NCBI RefSeq assembly: GCF_025698545.1
Contig: NC_068577.1
Span: forward strand, 930,001-994,000
DNA from: Gossypium raimondii
Lineage: Eukaryota > Streptophyta > Magnoliopsida > Malvales > Malvaceae
DNA length: 64,000 nucleotides
Direction of reading: 5' to 3'
The notes beneath the pieces are model-generated. The model was given only the letters and a program-made list of their open reading frames with translations, was not told where the DNA came from and did no database searches. A program made the translations under genes and the position numbers. Below are positions 13,229-25,071 of the stretch, in pieces. Every line of letters starts with the position of its first letter. The first letter of the stretch is position 1.

Positions 13229-16188
13229 TGTAACACCCCTACCCGTATTCGTCGCCAAAATAGGGTATGAGGCATTACTAGATTTTACCGAATAAATTTT
13301 TTTTTGAAATTTAATATAACCCCTTTACAAGTATTTAATCTTCCCTGCAATTTTAAACCGAGACCAATCCAATACAACCAATTCATTCCAACATATTTTC
13401 AAGACAGATTTAACATATTCATAAGATAACCTCATCACATACCAAAACCAAAATTTGTTAGCCATACCAATGGCTAACCATACATCCATTTCACATTAAC
13501 ATTTACTTTACTAGCTTATACTTGCCATTGATTTCCAAAATAAAGTTTCTTTATATACCGAGATCTTGAGGTTGATAGTGTGATACGTCTCTGACCAAAT
13601 CCGACCTCCGAGCTCTTAACACTACAAAGGGGAAAAGGAAACAGGGTAAGCACTTCGTGCTTAGTAAGTTCATGCAACAAGAATTATACTTACCATATTT
13701 TACACCTATCATTTAATAACCCAAGCACACATCCAATTCACATAAACATATACCTATCACATACAAACTCAACTTTTGTATTAGTTAAGTAAACATCGTA
13801 TAAATTCATACAAAGACAAATGATTGATGAGCTCATCAATTCCATATTTTTCATTCCCTTGTTATTTTATTTTTCATATTTATCCCATTGAATTTCTCGA
13901 AATTTCGATGGATTTTCAGGGGTACACTTTAGTGTACAAATCCGGGTCTGTCAATTCATATTCATGTGCGCACATTTCCATTTCACAGAGCACACTCCCA
14001 CGAACCTCATCCTTACAGTGGGATTACCAGTCCAGGCTAAATCCCCTATAATATAAACTCATAGAGTATTGTCCGGATTACCGATTCAAAGCTAAATCTC
14101 ACTGAACGACAATTGTTCTAATGAGCTTGGATCCAATTACCACCCAAAGCTAAATTGAGACCCTAATTTGGATTACCCGTCCGGCTAAATCCATTTTCCA
14201 CATATTCTTCGGAGGGCTATATCAGATAGGATCACCCGTCCGCCGATCCTTTTACCATCAATTCCTTTTCAGAGATCCATCGAATTTTCCTTTCATTCAA
14301 CCGGGATTTATTTTCTCTTTTCATCAAGAATACCAATACTTCATCAATTATCATACAATAAACATCCAAATCATATTCACATCAAGAAAAATATATTTCA
14401 AGCATTTAAGAATATAATTCAAGTTACATGAACTTACCTCGATACTTGTTCGTAAACAAAAATCTACTAATCCCGAATTTTTCATTTTCCTCGATCTAGC
14501 TTCGTATTTGAACTTTCTAGATCTAAATAAATAAATTTAATTATTAATCTAATACATTTCATGTTCATATGTAACATTCTCTATAATTTCATTATTATTT
14601 ATGGTGCATTCAAAGCTGTCTCACTGAGTCATAGTCGCTTAATTATTTATATCTTGAGCTACAGAACTCTAAATTAAGATCCTCTAATTTTCCCTGAAAC
14701 TACACTTACATATCTTCTTACCATAAAATTTTAAGAATTTTTGGTTTATCCAATAAGTACATTTTATTCATTAAAGTTTCCCCTGTTTCACTTTTTGACA
14801 GTTCCGACCCCTCTTCACTAAAAATTAATTATCTCATTGTACAAAATTTGGATGATGCTTCCGTTTATTTCTTCTAAAAATAGACTTATTAAGGATTCTA
14901 AGAATATAAATTATAACTCATAATCATTTTTGTAAAATTTTTAATGATTTTCCAAATTCAAAACAGGGAACCCGAATTCATTCTGACCTTGTCTCACAAA
15001 ATCTATTATATCTCATGATTTACAATTCCATTGCTTGCACCATTTCTTTTATAATAAACTAGACTCAATAAGATTTAATTTCATATTTTATTTATCCTCT
15101 AATTCGATCTCCACAATTTTTGGTGATTTTTCAAAGTTAGACTACTGCTGCTGTCCAAAACTGTTTTAGTGCATGATGTTAATTACCATTTTTCCCTAAG
15201 CTTTCAATAAATGATAATTTCATCCCTACTCAATTAACCTCTCAATTGAGCTGATTTTTCTCAATTAATGCTTTATCCCATCACTCTTAAACTACTTTGT
15301 AAGCTTTGGAAATCAGAATTTTAGTACTAAACTTTAATTCCAAACCTTTTCACAATTAGGTCCTACAATTCAATTTCTATTGAAATTACCTAATAAAAAT
15401 CTCATTACAAATTAAAGCTTCAATTTCATGCTATTTAATCATAAAATTTCAGCACATATTCATAGCAACTTTCAATTTCATTCATAAAATCAAAAACTAA
15501 TGAATTTAGTAATAGGACCTAGTTGTAAAAGTTTTAGAAACACAAAAATTACAAGAAAAAGGCAAGTATTAACTCACTTGGTGCAAAAATTATGAAAACC
15601 AGCTTGAAGAAACCCTTAGGACGTTTTTGGCTGATGGGAATGCAGAAAGATAAAGAGAAATCTAGATAATTCCACTTTAGTCCTAACTTTTAAAGTAAAT
15701 TTTGTAATATTCCAATTTTACCCTTAATTCTCCTGATTTTTTTCTCACCGTATGCCGCCCAAAATATCTCATTTTGGGCTTATTTTCAATTTATGTCCCT
15801 CCTCATTTAACAATTGAGCTATTTAATCCTTCTAGTAACTTTTACATATTTTTCAATTTAGTCCTTTTCACTTAATTGACTACCCAAACATTAAAATTTT
15901 CTAACGAAATTTTAATACCATATTACTAACATTTCATAAATAATTATAAAAATATTTTTGACTCGGTTTTACGAGATCGAGGTCTCGATACCTTATTTTT
16001 ACCCAATTTCTTCAATAATTTCTTTTTCTAACTAACCATTAAATCGGTAAACTTTTTCTATCGATATTTTCTTACTATTTTCCTATCATGTCAATATTCA
16101 TGCAAAAATATTAAAATATATTTCTCTTTAAATCGAATTTGTGGTTACGAAACCACTATTCCGATAACCTTGAATTTGGGCCATTACA
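13229..16188 (-). mobile_element. Solo LTR, 2960 bp, 5-bp duplication CGGAT
   Basis: Begins TGTAACACCCCTACCCG and ends GGGCCATTACA. It is flanked by the 5-bp duplication CGGAT at 13224-13228 and 16189-16193. There is no internal coding region and no second LTR, so it is a solo LTR left by LTR-LTR recombination. The minus orientation is inferred, because LTRs of this type as I recall them end GGGGTGTTACA before the primer-binding site. A short perfect hairpin 'aagcacttcgtgctt' lies at about 13648-13664. At about 14025-14260 there are reiterated 'ggattaccngtcc...gctaaat' units. Its 3' 1.6 kb matches the second solo LTR (53529-56654). The superfamily is probably gypsy-type (inference). Confidence 0.88.
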
Positions 16189-17168
16189 CGGATTATTGGA
16201 AGTAATCCCACATTGCAAATAATAAGGTAAAAGGAGAAAGGGTTCACCAAAGAGGCGAGTTATGCTGAAGATCAGCAAATTCAGAAATGTCAACGAATCC
16301 TTCGGAACTAAGGTATGGAAAGAAAGAGTCTACCAAGGAAGGTATGTCCTAAGGACCCTTGGTCGGATAAACGAGGAAAGGAATACAAAGGTATAATACA
16401 GGAGGGTCAGACATATAGCCAAGTAAGCTAGAGGGCAACGAACATTCTGTAGGCAGGGTGTATGAAAGAGAGGAAAAATAAGAAGTAAGGATAGGACTTG
16501 CTGAAATGAAAAGGTGCCCACGACACGTTCCAGTGGAGAGTTCGTCCAGAGGAAGGTTGAGTAGTGAGCAGAGTAGTTCGAAGGCTCGGTGGAGTCCACC
16601 ACCCCAAGGTAGAACGCTCGCGTTAAGCGAACAAGGAGTATTATTTTATTTTACATTCAGTACCCATGTGTCGTAGGGTTAATTACAGGCAATATAAGAA
16701 CTTATTAAATTTGTTGAACTTACGAATTTTGTTGATGTTCCCAGAGTTTGCGAGTTTGATTAAGGACTTCAAAGAAGGACCAAACCAGAAAGAGCGGAGA
16801 GCGGGGATCGCCGATAGATCAAGTCATGCACATAGGAAATGGGGTACCACTGGAGGCTTTGCCTTAAGAATTATGATATTGTGGTCGGATAGCGCCTTTA
16901 GAATTTAGGCAATTGAAATAATCATCCTGGCTAAGGGTTGTAAGGGGGCCCATTGTATATAAAAAATTAGATTAGGGGTATAAATTTAAGAGATTAAATA
17001 TTCGATGGCTTAAGACCTTAGTTGTAAGAATTTTTATTTTAAACTTCATTATCATGTAGTTTTATTCTTAGACTGATTATAGCAACTAAGTTAGCCAAAT
17101 TTAAGTATAGGTCCATTGTGACGCTCCATAATCTGATCAGGTGAACAAGTTGGGCATGGGGTGTTACA

Positions 17169-18120
17169 AAGTGCGAGAAACCTTACCCCGTGAGGTATTT
17201 GTTGTGGTTCTTCCAGATGTAAAATCTCTTGAGGATGGGTTAAATTCAGTACTAGCTTCCTGGGAGGGTTCCGTTCAAAGCAAAGAAAGGTGAAACTCTG
17301 CAAGTAACCTTTCTAGGTATCAACATCATTGGTTGATCCAGTTTTCTAATTTGACTAAACTGCTTAATTGAAACATGTATTGAGCTAGAGATTGTCCCCT
17401 TCTGTGAGGTTGATCAGACTATTGGGACCTCTTATGCTCTTTCTGATGCCTTTTTAAAAAATGAACGTCTGGTTTAAAAGAGTATAACTAGTATGATGGA
17501 GTAGTACCAACAAATGGGGGAGCTTCTACGGAGGGTCTAAAAGGAAAATTCCCTCATAAAAGGGAAAATTCACAATTGAAGGGGGAGAATGTGGAGCTTT
17601 GCTTGCGTGCCAAGCTATTTGAGAAAGTAAAGGCAAATTTGTTGAAGACAAGCAAAAACTTTGGAAGTTCTATTGGAGCGTGATGTTGAAGTTAAGGATT
17701 AATTGAGCCTTCAACTTCAACATGTGTGTGCTGCTTAGGAGAAAGACTAGAAAAGGCTCAAAGATGTCTAAGTGACTATCTCGACTATCGTCGTGGATGG
17801 CTTCATGTTGGCTATGCAAGTGGCCCTTGGCCTCATCTACACACATAGGATGGACTTTAGGCTATTCTTTGATTTAATCAAGTGTGGTCGCCACTTGGAT
17901 TTAAACGTTAATTGCTCGTTCAAAGATGGCTGGTGTTATTTCATTAGGGGATGTGACCTTTCATTTTTCGATGAATCTTCAAAAAGTAACTCCATTGAAG
18001 ATGAGACTTAGAGGTCAATATCTTACCTAAAGGAGTTAAAAGAGGATGGGAAAGGCATAGAGCCAACGAGTGGGGAGTCAAGCGTGGGTACCTTAGCTGG
18101 GGATTTGGGGGGGGGGGGGG
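17169..18120. repeat. Unclassified old repeat, right part, ending in a G run
   Basis: GC-balanced sequence with frames broken by stops and no identifiable domain. Phrases such as 'gtaccaacaaatgggggagc' suggest a decayed element's gag-like or coiled-coil region, but I cannot assign it. It ends in a 14-base G run at 18107-18120. An 80-codon open frame at 17772-18011 has no support as a gene. Confidence 0.35.
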
Positions 18121-18549
18121 AAGAGAAGAGTTGTTTGCAAATACAAATGTAATATTGCTAAAGCTTTGTAATTGTAAGCTTATGATTATCACTTAATAAA
18201 ATGTTTTTCCTGTTGCATCCTTGCTTTATGCTTTCTGGCTATGAACAATTTCCCTTTTTTGACATTTTACACCAGACAATCAAGTTAGGCATTGAATATT
18301 TGCATCCAATGTGTTTGAATATTGAATATTGCATTCGATACCTTTTAATTGTAATTAGTTGCTCTTTCCTCTTTAGCAGGATATCTATCTTCTTCTTTGA
18401 ATATTGAATATTGCATTCAATACCTTTCACTGTCATTATGCAATTATTTCTTTAACGACTTTACTTGGGTCAATTTAACAACATCCATACATTAATATCC
18501 ATCCTCTTCGCCACCATCACTCTCTTCCAAAAACTTCAAAGATCTCCAA

Positions 18550-21500
18550 ATGAACCAAATTCATTTCTTCAACCTTACATCAACCTTCTTTCCAATGCTG
18601 TACTTGGTTTTCTTCACGTTCTTTTTCCAAGCAAGAAAAGTTACAGCCGTGGACGAAAACTTCAGAATATGCAGCGTGCCTAGATATTGCGGTAAGATGA
18701 ACATAAAGTTCCCATTCTTCATCCAGGGTCGAGACGATCCTAGATGTGGCTATCCGGGTTTCGAAATCCACTGCAGAAATAACTATCTGCCATCGTTTAG
18801 CTTTGGTGATGGTGACTACATCATCAATGACATCTATTATCATAACCAATCATGTCACTTGTCTAGAGCTGTTAGTTTTGATAAATATGCCATTTGCAGT
18901 CATTCGATCCGTAATATATCCCTTCCATCCGACCGGTTTTTACTCCCTTCGCTACAAAATAAAACGTTTTTGTTCTTCAATTGCAACCTGTCGTCCTCGC
19001 GTGATCTTTCACGGTACAATATTCATTGTGCTGCTAAAAATGAAAGTAATGCGACGTTGGCACTGTTTAGTAACGATCCTATGCTGAATTTCGCTTCGGA
19101 ATATTGTGATACAAGGGTGGTGGTGCCTGTGGCTTTTACCAGCGGAGAGGGAAGTCTTGAAGGCATGCTGAATAGAGGGTTTATGGTGGAATGGCTGGCG
19201 AGCAACTGTAGCATTTGTGAGGCGAGTGGTGGTAAGTGTGGATTTGATAATGCTACCAGCCATTTCAAGTGCTTCTGCAGAGACAGGCCTCACGCTTGGC
19301 ACTGTACTCCGAAGAACAAGAACGAATTGAGGTTCAAGCTGGGCCTGGGACTTGGTAAGCCTACACCCTATCTTTCTATATTCTGAAAAGTATTGATAAA
19401 AGGGAATCGAAATATATACCGAAGAAAATATTCTTTATTTTTATTATATTAATTAAATTTATATTTTAAAATGAAAAATTAAAATAAAATAAAAATTTTA
19501 ATAATTACATATTTAAAAATAACTATAATTTAATAAAAATTATGATGATGATTACACATTTAAAAATATTATAATTTAATTTACAATTATTAGTTAAATA
19601 AATATTAAGCTAATTTTAAAATAGAGTTATTATTTGAATAGAACACTAAGTATAAGATGTAAGAAAGAAGTTGTGATAATTATAATTTAAATTACAATTA
19701 TTAGTAAAAAATTGTGCTAATATAAAGTTATTATTTAATTAATATATTAGAGTTAACCATATATTATGTTGAATAATATTATTTTGCATTAATTACATAA
19801 AGCAAAACTATATTGTAGGTTGAATATGTTAAAATGCTTTAATTATGATTTATGGATTTTATGTGATGATATTTGAATTGATAAGTTAATAGATTTTAAT
19901 TATATTCAATAATTCAAATAATAAATATTATTTTACGTTAATTGTTGCAATTAAAAATAAAAGATTTTAAAAAATTAAATATTAAACGCGTAAACTCGCA
20001 TATGATATCGGAAGCTAGTATTATAAAATTATATAAATATTAACAAAGAAAAGAATTAAAGAAATTTTCAAAGTTATTAAATCTTTTAGTATAATCACAA
20101 ATTCTAATTGACGTGACATATAAGACAAATGATGCTCTGTTAGCATGATGTGCATATTGACTATCATTCAAGCTTCCAAGACGACAACATTAAAAATTAA
20201 TGTATTCGTCATCATTTTCGTGAAAAAACAATTTAACTCTTTTTTAAAGGTTAATGGTCACTTTTACCTATTCAATTTAATTAGTTTTAATATAATGCAA
20301 CACCTTAGGTGTTATATTTCATTCATCATATCATCATCTTGCAATGATGGAATCCAATGCGAGGATCTTATTACTATAAGAATGTAGCTTTTAGTTGATA
20401 CACTTAATATTTAAAAAAGCTATTATGCAAAGTATGTATTATTAAATACGATTGATTTTTAGTTTGATTAACATGAGTATTGTTGTCAATACAAGAGGAA
20501 GTGAGTTTGAATGCACTAAAACGCATTATCCTCTTATTTATAAGTTGGAAAGGGACTATGGGTATATAATGAATAAATAAAGATTATTTTGACAAACTAA
20601 AAATTTGAAAACAATTTGTGCTTTATTATCAAGGATAAAATAGTTGCTTTAGTAAATTACAGTTTCCCATTTATATTTGACACACAACATTAATATCTAT
20701 CCCAATGCAGCAGCTTCTTCAATTGTTGGAATAGTATTGGTGATTCTTGCCTTCTACTACTTTATAAGAAAATTCTCATCAGATAATATAGATGAGAACA
20801 TTGAAGCCTTTTTAAAGGATCATGAATGTTTAGCTCCTAGAAGGTATAGATACTCAGATATTAAAAAGGTAACCAACTCATTCCAAGACAAATTAGGTAA
20901 AGGAGGCTATGGGGATGTTTACAAAGGTAAGCTACCTGATGGAAGACATGTAGCAGTGAAGATTTTAAATAATTCACAAAGTAATGGGGAAGAATTCATC
21001 AATGAGGTTGCAAGCATTAGTAGAACTTCTCATGTCAACATAGTCTCTCTTTTGGGCTTCTGCTTTGAGAGAAGTTGTAGGGCTCTCATTTATGAGTTTA
21101 TGCCAAATGGATCACTTGAGAAGTTCATATTTCAAGAGAATAACGATCGCCGATTAAAGTGGGATAAATTGTACCAAATTGCAGTTGGCATAGCTAGAGG
21201 GTTAGAATATTTGCATCGAGGTTGTAGCACCCGTATTCTGCATTTCGACATCAAGCCTCACAACGTCCTTTTAGATGATGAGTTTGTTCCAAAAATATCT
21301 GATTTTGGTCTTGCAAAATTGTGTCTCGAAAAAGAAAGTGCCATATCCATGACAGGTGCAAGAGGAACTGCTGGGTATATTGCTCCCGAAGTATTCTCGA
21401 GAAACTTCGGGAGAGTGTCTCACAAGTCTGATGTTTATAGTTATGGAATGATGGTTTTAGAGATGGTCGGGGGAAGAAAAAACATTAGTGTTGAAGTTGA

Positions 21501-21756
21501 TCGAACAAGTGAAATATATTTTCCATACTGGATCTATAATCGTATCGAGTTGGATGAAGAATTAGGATTGGAAGATATTGAGAGTGAAGATGATCAAGAG
21601 AGAGCAAGAAAGATGATAATAGTGAGCTTGTGGTGCATACAAATTGACCCATCAAATCGCCCAACAATGAGTAGAGTGGTAGAAATGTTGGAAGGGTTCA
21701 CCAATTGGCTCACTATCCCACCTAAGCCTTTCTTATCGTCGCCTCCAAGATCATAG
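18550..21756 (+). CDS. LRK10-like receptor kinase (rust resistance kinase Lr10 type)
   Basis: Two exons, 18550-19354 and 20711-21756, with a 1356-bp intron; the phase-1 join restores a Gly-Ala codon before the membrane segment. The product is 616 residues. It has an N-terminal signal peptide (hydrophobic stretch ending near residue 35), then a Cys-rich extracellular GUB_WAK domain (CGKMNIKFPFF, CGYPGFEIHC) and a WAK-associated C-terminal Cys module (CSICEASGGKCGF, FKCFCRD). One transmembrane helix follows (SSIVGIVLVILAFYYFI), then a Ser/Thr kinase. Kinase motifs: GKGGYGDVYKG, HVAVKIL (lysine), ILHFDIKPHNVLLDD, ISDFGLAKL, GYIAPEVF. The catalytic loop has HFD where RD kinases have HRD, so it is a non-RD kinase, as usual for LRK10L and common in immune receptors. 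It should sit in the plasma membrane. The intron contains a SINE. Confidence 0.94.
20460..20575 (+). mobile_element. tRNA-derived SINE copy in the LRK10-like intron
   Basis: Matches other window copies: a left part like 'agtttgattaacatgagtattgttgtcaat', a B-box-like 'gagtttgaatgc', then 'gcattatcctcttatttata' and 'gactatgggta'. It is diverged and has no clean tail. The family is described further at 24285-24428. Confidence 0.65.
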
Positions 21757-21884
21757 GCTGCAAACTCCTAAAGTACATGGTATGCTGACATTGTTGCATG
21801 CATTTGTATTTGTTCACAATTTTGGCAATGTTTATTATTGATGCCGGTGAAAATATATATGTAACAAATTTATAAAATCGATAA

Positions 21885-22060
21885 ATTAGGTGCAATGGTA
21901 AGAGACATTATATTCTCAATGGGATATACATGTTTGAACCTTGAAGATGACATTTTTAGGAGGGACAGTCATGAACCTCGAACATAGATCGTAAAACAGG
22001 TATGAAAAACCTTGAGATTTTTATACTTGTAAGCCTCTAATTAACAATATATTAAATCAT
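21885..22060 (+). mobile_element. Second SINE-like family, candidate
   Basis: An A-box-like 'ttaggtgcaatgg' is followed about 40 bp later by a B-box-like 'gtttgaacc', the spacing of an RNA polymerase III internal promoter. A fragment with the same head ('ttagatgcaatggtaagg') is at about 36589-36610. No tail or target duplication could be defined. Confidence 0.4.
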
Positions 22061-22491
22061 TGCTGTCCACATTTTAGAATACAATTTTGGCAATAAAATT
22101 ATTTAAAGGAATTGGGAAAACGTTTTGATGATTTAAATCAATTTCAATCCCTCTTAATATTATATCATTTTTTATGCTAACAAATATTGATTTTGAAAAT
22201 TATATAATTTAAAATATTATATTATAACAAAAGTTTACTTAAAAATAATAAATTTAAAAGTCATATTGAGATTTTTTATAATATAATGTTCGTTTTTACC
22301 TACAACGGTCAAACCCTTAAAAAGGAGAAAAAAATGTGTTTAAGAATGCTCAAACTCATATTCTCTTTATTGTTGTAATAACAATGATGTCAACTGAACG
22401 AAGGCTCAATGGACAACATTCATATTGAGATTTAACCATTTTAAATTAGGTAGAAAATTACATTTATGAATAAAAAAATACAAATTGCATC

Positions 22492-23000
22492 TAGAGGTGC
22501 TCATGGGTCGGGTCGGGCCTAAATATGATATTAACATACTTTATGTTTGTCTAAGCCCGGCTCGGTCCAAATTATGGGCTTAAAATGTTGCTCAAATCCG
22601 TCCATATTTACAAAAGACTAACGTAAGCCCATTTTAGGCCCACCTTTATTATTATTATTTAAAATATTTTATTTTATTTTAATATTTAATAATTTTATAT
22701 ATTTTTTATTTATTGAAAATTTTTATATATTCATCTTAACATTGTTTTAATGTTTACATTAGAGTAGTATTATATATTTAGTATAAGTTTTTTTTAATGT
22801 GTTCTAAATTACATAATATATAAAAATAACATAATATAAAATATTATCAACTTAAAAATAGGCTAAGTCCGACCCATATTTTAAACGGGCCTTTTTTTTC
22901 TCAGACCCATTTTTCTAGTCTAATATTTTTGTCCAAACCTTCCCAAATTTTAGGCAGACCTTCGGGCCTGGGCAAATAGTTTAACCCATGAACAAGTCTA
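22492..23000. mobile_element. hAT-type MITE, 8-bp duplication with one mismatch
   Basis: Ends are TAGAGGTGCTCATGGGTCGG and CCCATGAACAAGTCTA. The flanks are ATTGCATC (22484-22491) and ATTACATC (23001-23008), a 7/8 match. Same family as 12336-12810, with an AT-rich core and no transposase. Confidence 0.8.
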
Positions 23001-24284
23001 ATTACATCTAACGTAAACAAACTTGAACTGATCCGATCTGACCCAAACTCAAACTCGAAAAACCCAAATCCAAAATTCAAACTTAAAAACCTTGAATTCA
23101 GGAAACTCAAACACAAAACATCTATAGCCGAAAAAACTTAAACTCGAAAATAGTTAAATCCAACTCACCCGAATGTGACCTTTAAATATATATATTGAAG
23201 AATAAAATATGTTTATTTTGACAGGTTAATTTTAATTACTAAATATTATAAATATTTTTCTCTCAAACCTAAAAAGTCAAGTCAACTAAAACACAATGCT
23301 TCCAATTTGTCTTCCTTTACCTATTTATTACTAATTTTATTCATTTAAATTGTGATAAACTTAACTCTTTTGCAACGAAGCTTTACCAATTTAATTTTGA
23401 CTATTCAAAGCAGATTGGTTTAACCAAAACTAAACAAATGGGGTTTGACTTTAAACCATCACCATCACATTACCGCAAGTAGATGTTGACCTAGTGTTTT
23501 TCATTTATTGACAAACCTCATTCTTCCGTATGCAGTTTTGAAAAAAAAGGGGCGGTGGATTTATCTATTACAAATATATGATATATTCCTCTACTCTTAC
23601 AAATTTAGAATTTAGTCCTTATATTTTTATTTCTAGGAATTTAATCTTTTTACTTTTTAGATTTTGAAATTCGTGTCTAATTGCTAACACTGATAAATTC
23701 ATTGGTACGGTAGTTTGAAAAAAAATACTCACTTGATAGCAATGTAACTAAAAAATAGATGTCGTGAGACTAAATTTCATATTTATGAAGAGCACAGGGG
23801 TTTATGGCATATTTTAACATTTTTTTCTTTCCTTTTGGTAAACCTTCATGGGGTGTCACTAGGAGTGTCATCTAGCCAAATCGAATTCAACTATTGGTAA
23901 GTTCGAATTTGGTTCGGAACTCGAAATTCAATATCTGGTTTGAGCTTAACAATATTTTTAAGCTCGAGCTCAATTAAATTTATTTATTAATTTTCGTACT
24001 TAAACTTGAACTCAAGTTTGATTAAGTTGTAAGAGCTCAACTCGATCATTAAGCTTAGGATCAATAATATATATATAGAAGACAATAACATAATTTAATA
24101 ATATAAAATTATTAAAAATATATCACAATAACTAAAATATATTAAAAATATCTTATTAAATAATCATTTAAAGGGTTATTTATCAAAAATCTTAAATCAT
24201 AATAACATATTTTAATAATTCTTTATAGTAATTTTTACTTTAATAAGCCCTTAGTCTCTGATGCATTTCATTATAGGTTCTGAT

Positions 24285-24428
24285 CATTTTTTTTGACACA
24301 ATGCCTAAAATTACACATAGTCTCTTCCCCACTCATAAATAGAAGGATAATGAGCTTCAGCACACTCGAACCTACATCCTTCTACATTAGCAACAATGCC
24401 CATATAAATCGAGTTAAGACTCAATTAA
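24285..24428 (-). mobile_element. tRNA-derived SINE copy
   Basis: Read on the minus strand it has a head like 'gagtcttaactcgattta', then 'gcattgttgctaatgta', a B box GGTTCGAGTG and 'cattatccttctatttatgag', and it ends in an A run (T run at 24287-24294). The head and B box fit the internal polymerase III promoter of plant SINEs. Related copies are at 20460, 34946, 35665 and 47462. Confidence 0.75.
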
Positions 24429-25071
24429 CTAAAATAAACTTATTTTTAATTAAAACAATGAAAGACGTAAATGGTTGGTAGTATAATTTTAAATGATTTA
24501 AATAATATTTGTTAATAGTTTGTTTTTCAGTACCTTATCTTATCAAGTTTGTAAACAAAACATTGGTGCTCGCAAATTACTTCAGTTCGATTTGAAGAAA
24601 ATTCGAATTCGATTCGGTAATTATCAAGCTGAGATCAAGCTATATATCGAATCGAATTTGAGCTTAGTAATACTTGACGAACAACTCACAAGCCTAATTG
24701 AGCTTTTCGTATTTTTATATTATTAAATTTGCTATTTTCGTTAACATATATTATTAACTCAAAATCTAATTATTCAGTTGATTTAATCACCGATTCAATC
24801 AAATTGTGCCGATTCTTGATCTAAATCGTTCGAAACCATTCTCTAGATTAATACTTAAAATGATTTTCAGTTCAAACGATGCGACCAACCAATCTGATCC
24901 GATTCAAATATCTTCAAAATAAAACTAAATAAACACACAAATTGTAATAGAAAAAAATACAATACTTATATAATTCAAAGAATAAAAAATACCATCAATC
25001 AAAACAAACTGTAATAGACAAAAAAAAATTCAACAAGGATGTATACCAAACATTTCTCAATGTTTTTTTTC

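Larger units (their letters stand above)
12128..17168 (+). mobile_element. Probable older LTR, split by two nested elements
   Basis: The left edge 'cgtaacaacccaaaagtcag' resembles a TGTAACA... LTR start with its first base mutated. The right edge 'catggggtgttaca' is a typical LTR end. Removing the MITE at 12336-12810 and the solo LTR at 13229-16188 leaves about 1.6 kb. The 5-bp flanks (CTTTA and AAGTG) do not match, so this is either old or its borders are misplaced. The interior shows no coding frame. Medium-low confidence. Confidence 0.4.
21757..25071. other. Intergenic: repeats between receptor kinase and U-box genes
   Basis: Contains a SINE-like element (about 21885-22060), a hAT MITE (22492-23000), 'gctcgag' family repeats (about 23870-24060 and 24520-24780) and a SINE copy (24285-24428). 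The remainder (22060-22490, 23000-23870, 24780-25070) is AT-rich DNA in which I see nothing else. Confidence 0.6.

Noticed and set aside
17772..18011. Open frame of 79 codons near the receptor kinase
   Set aside because: No recognisable motif, and it lies in decayed repeat sequence with stops in the continuing frame.
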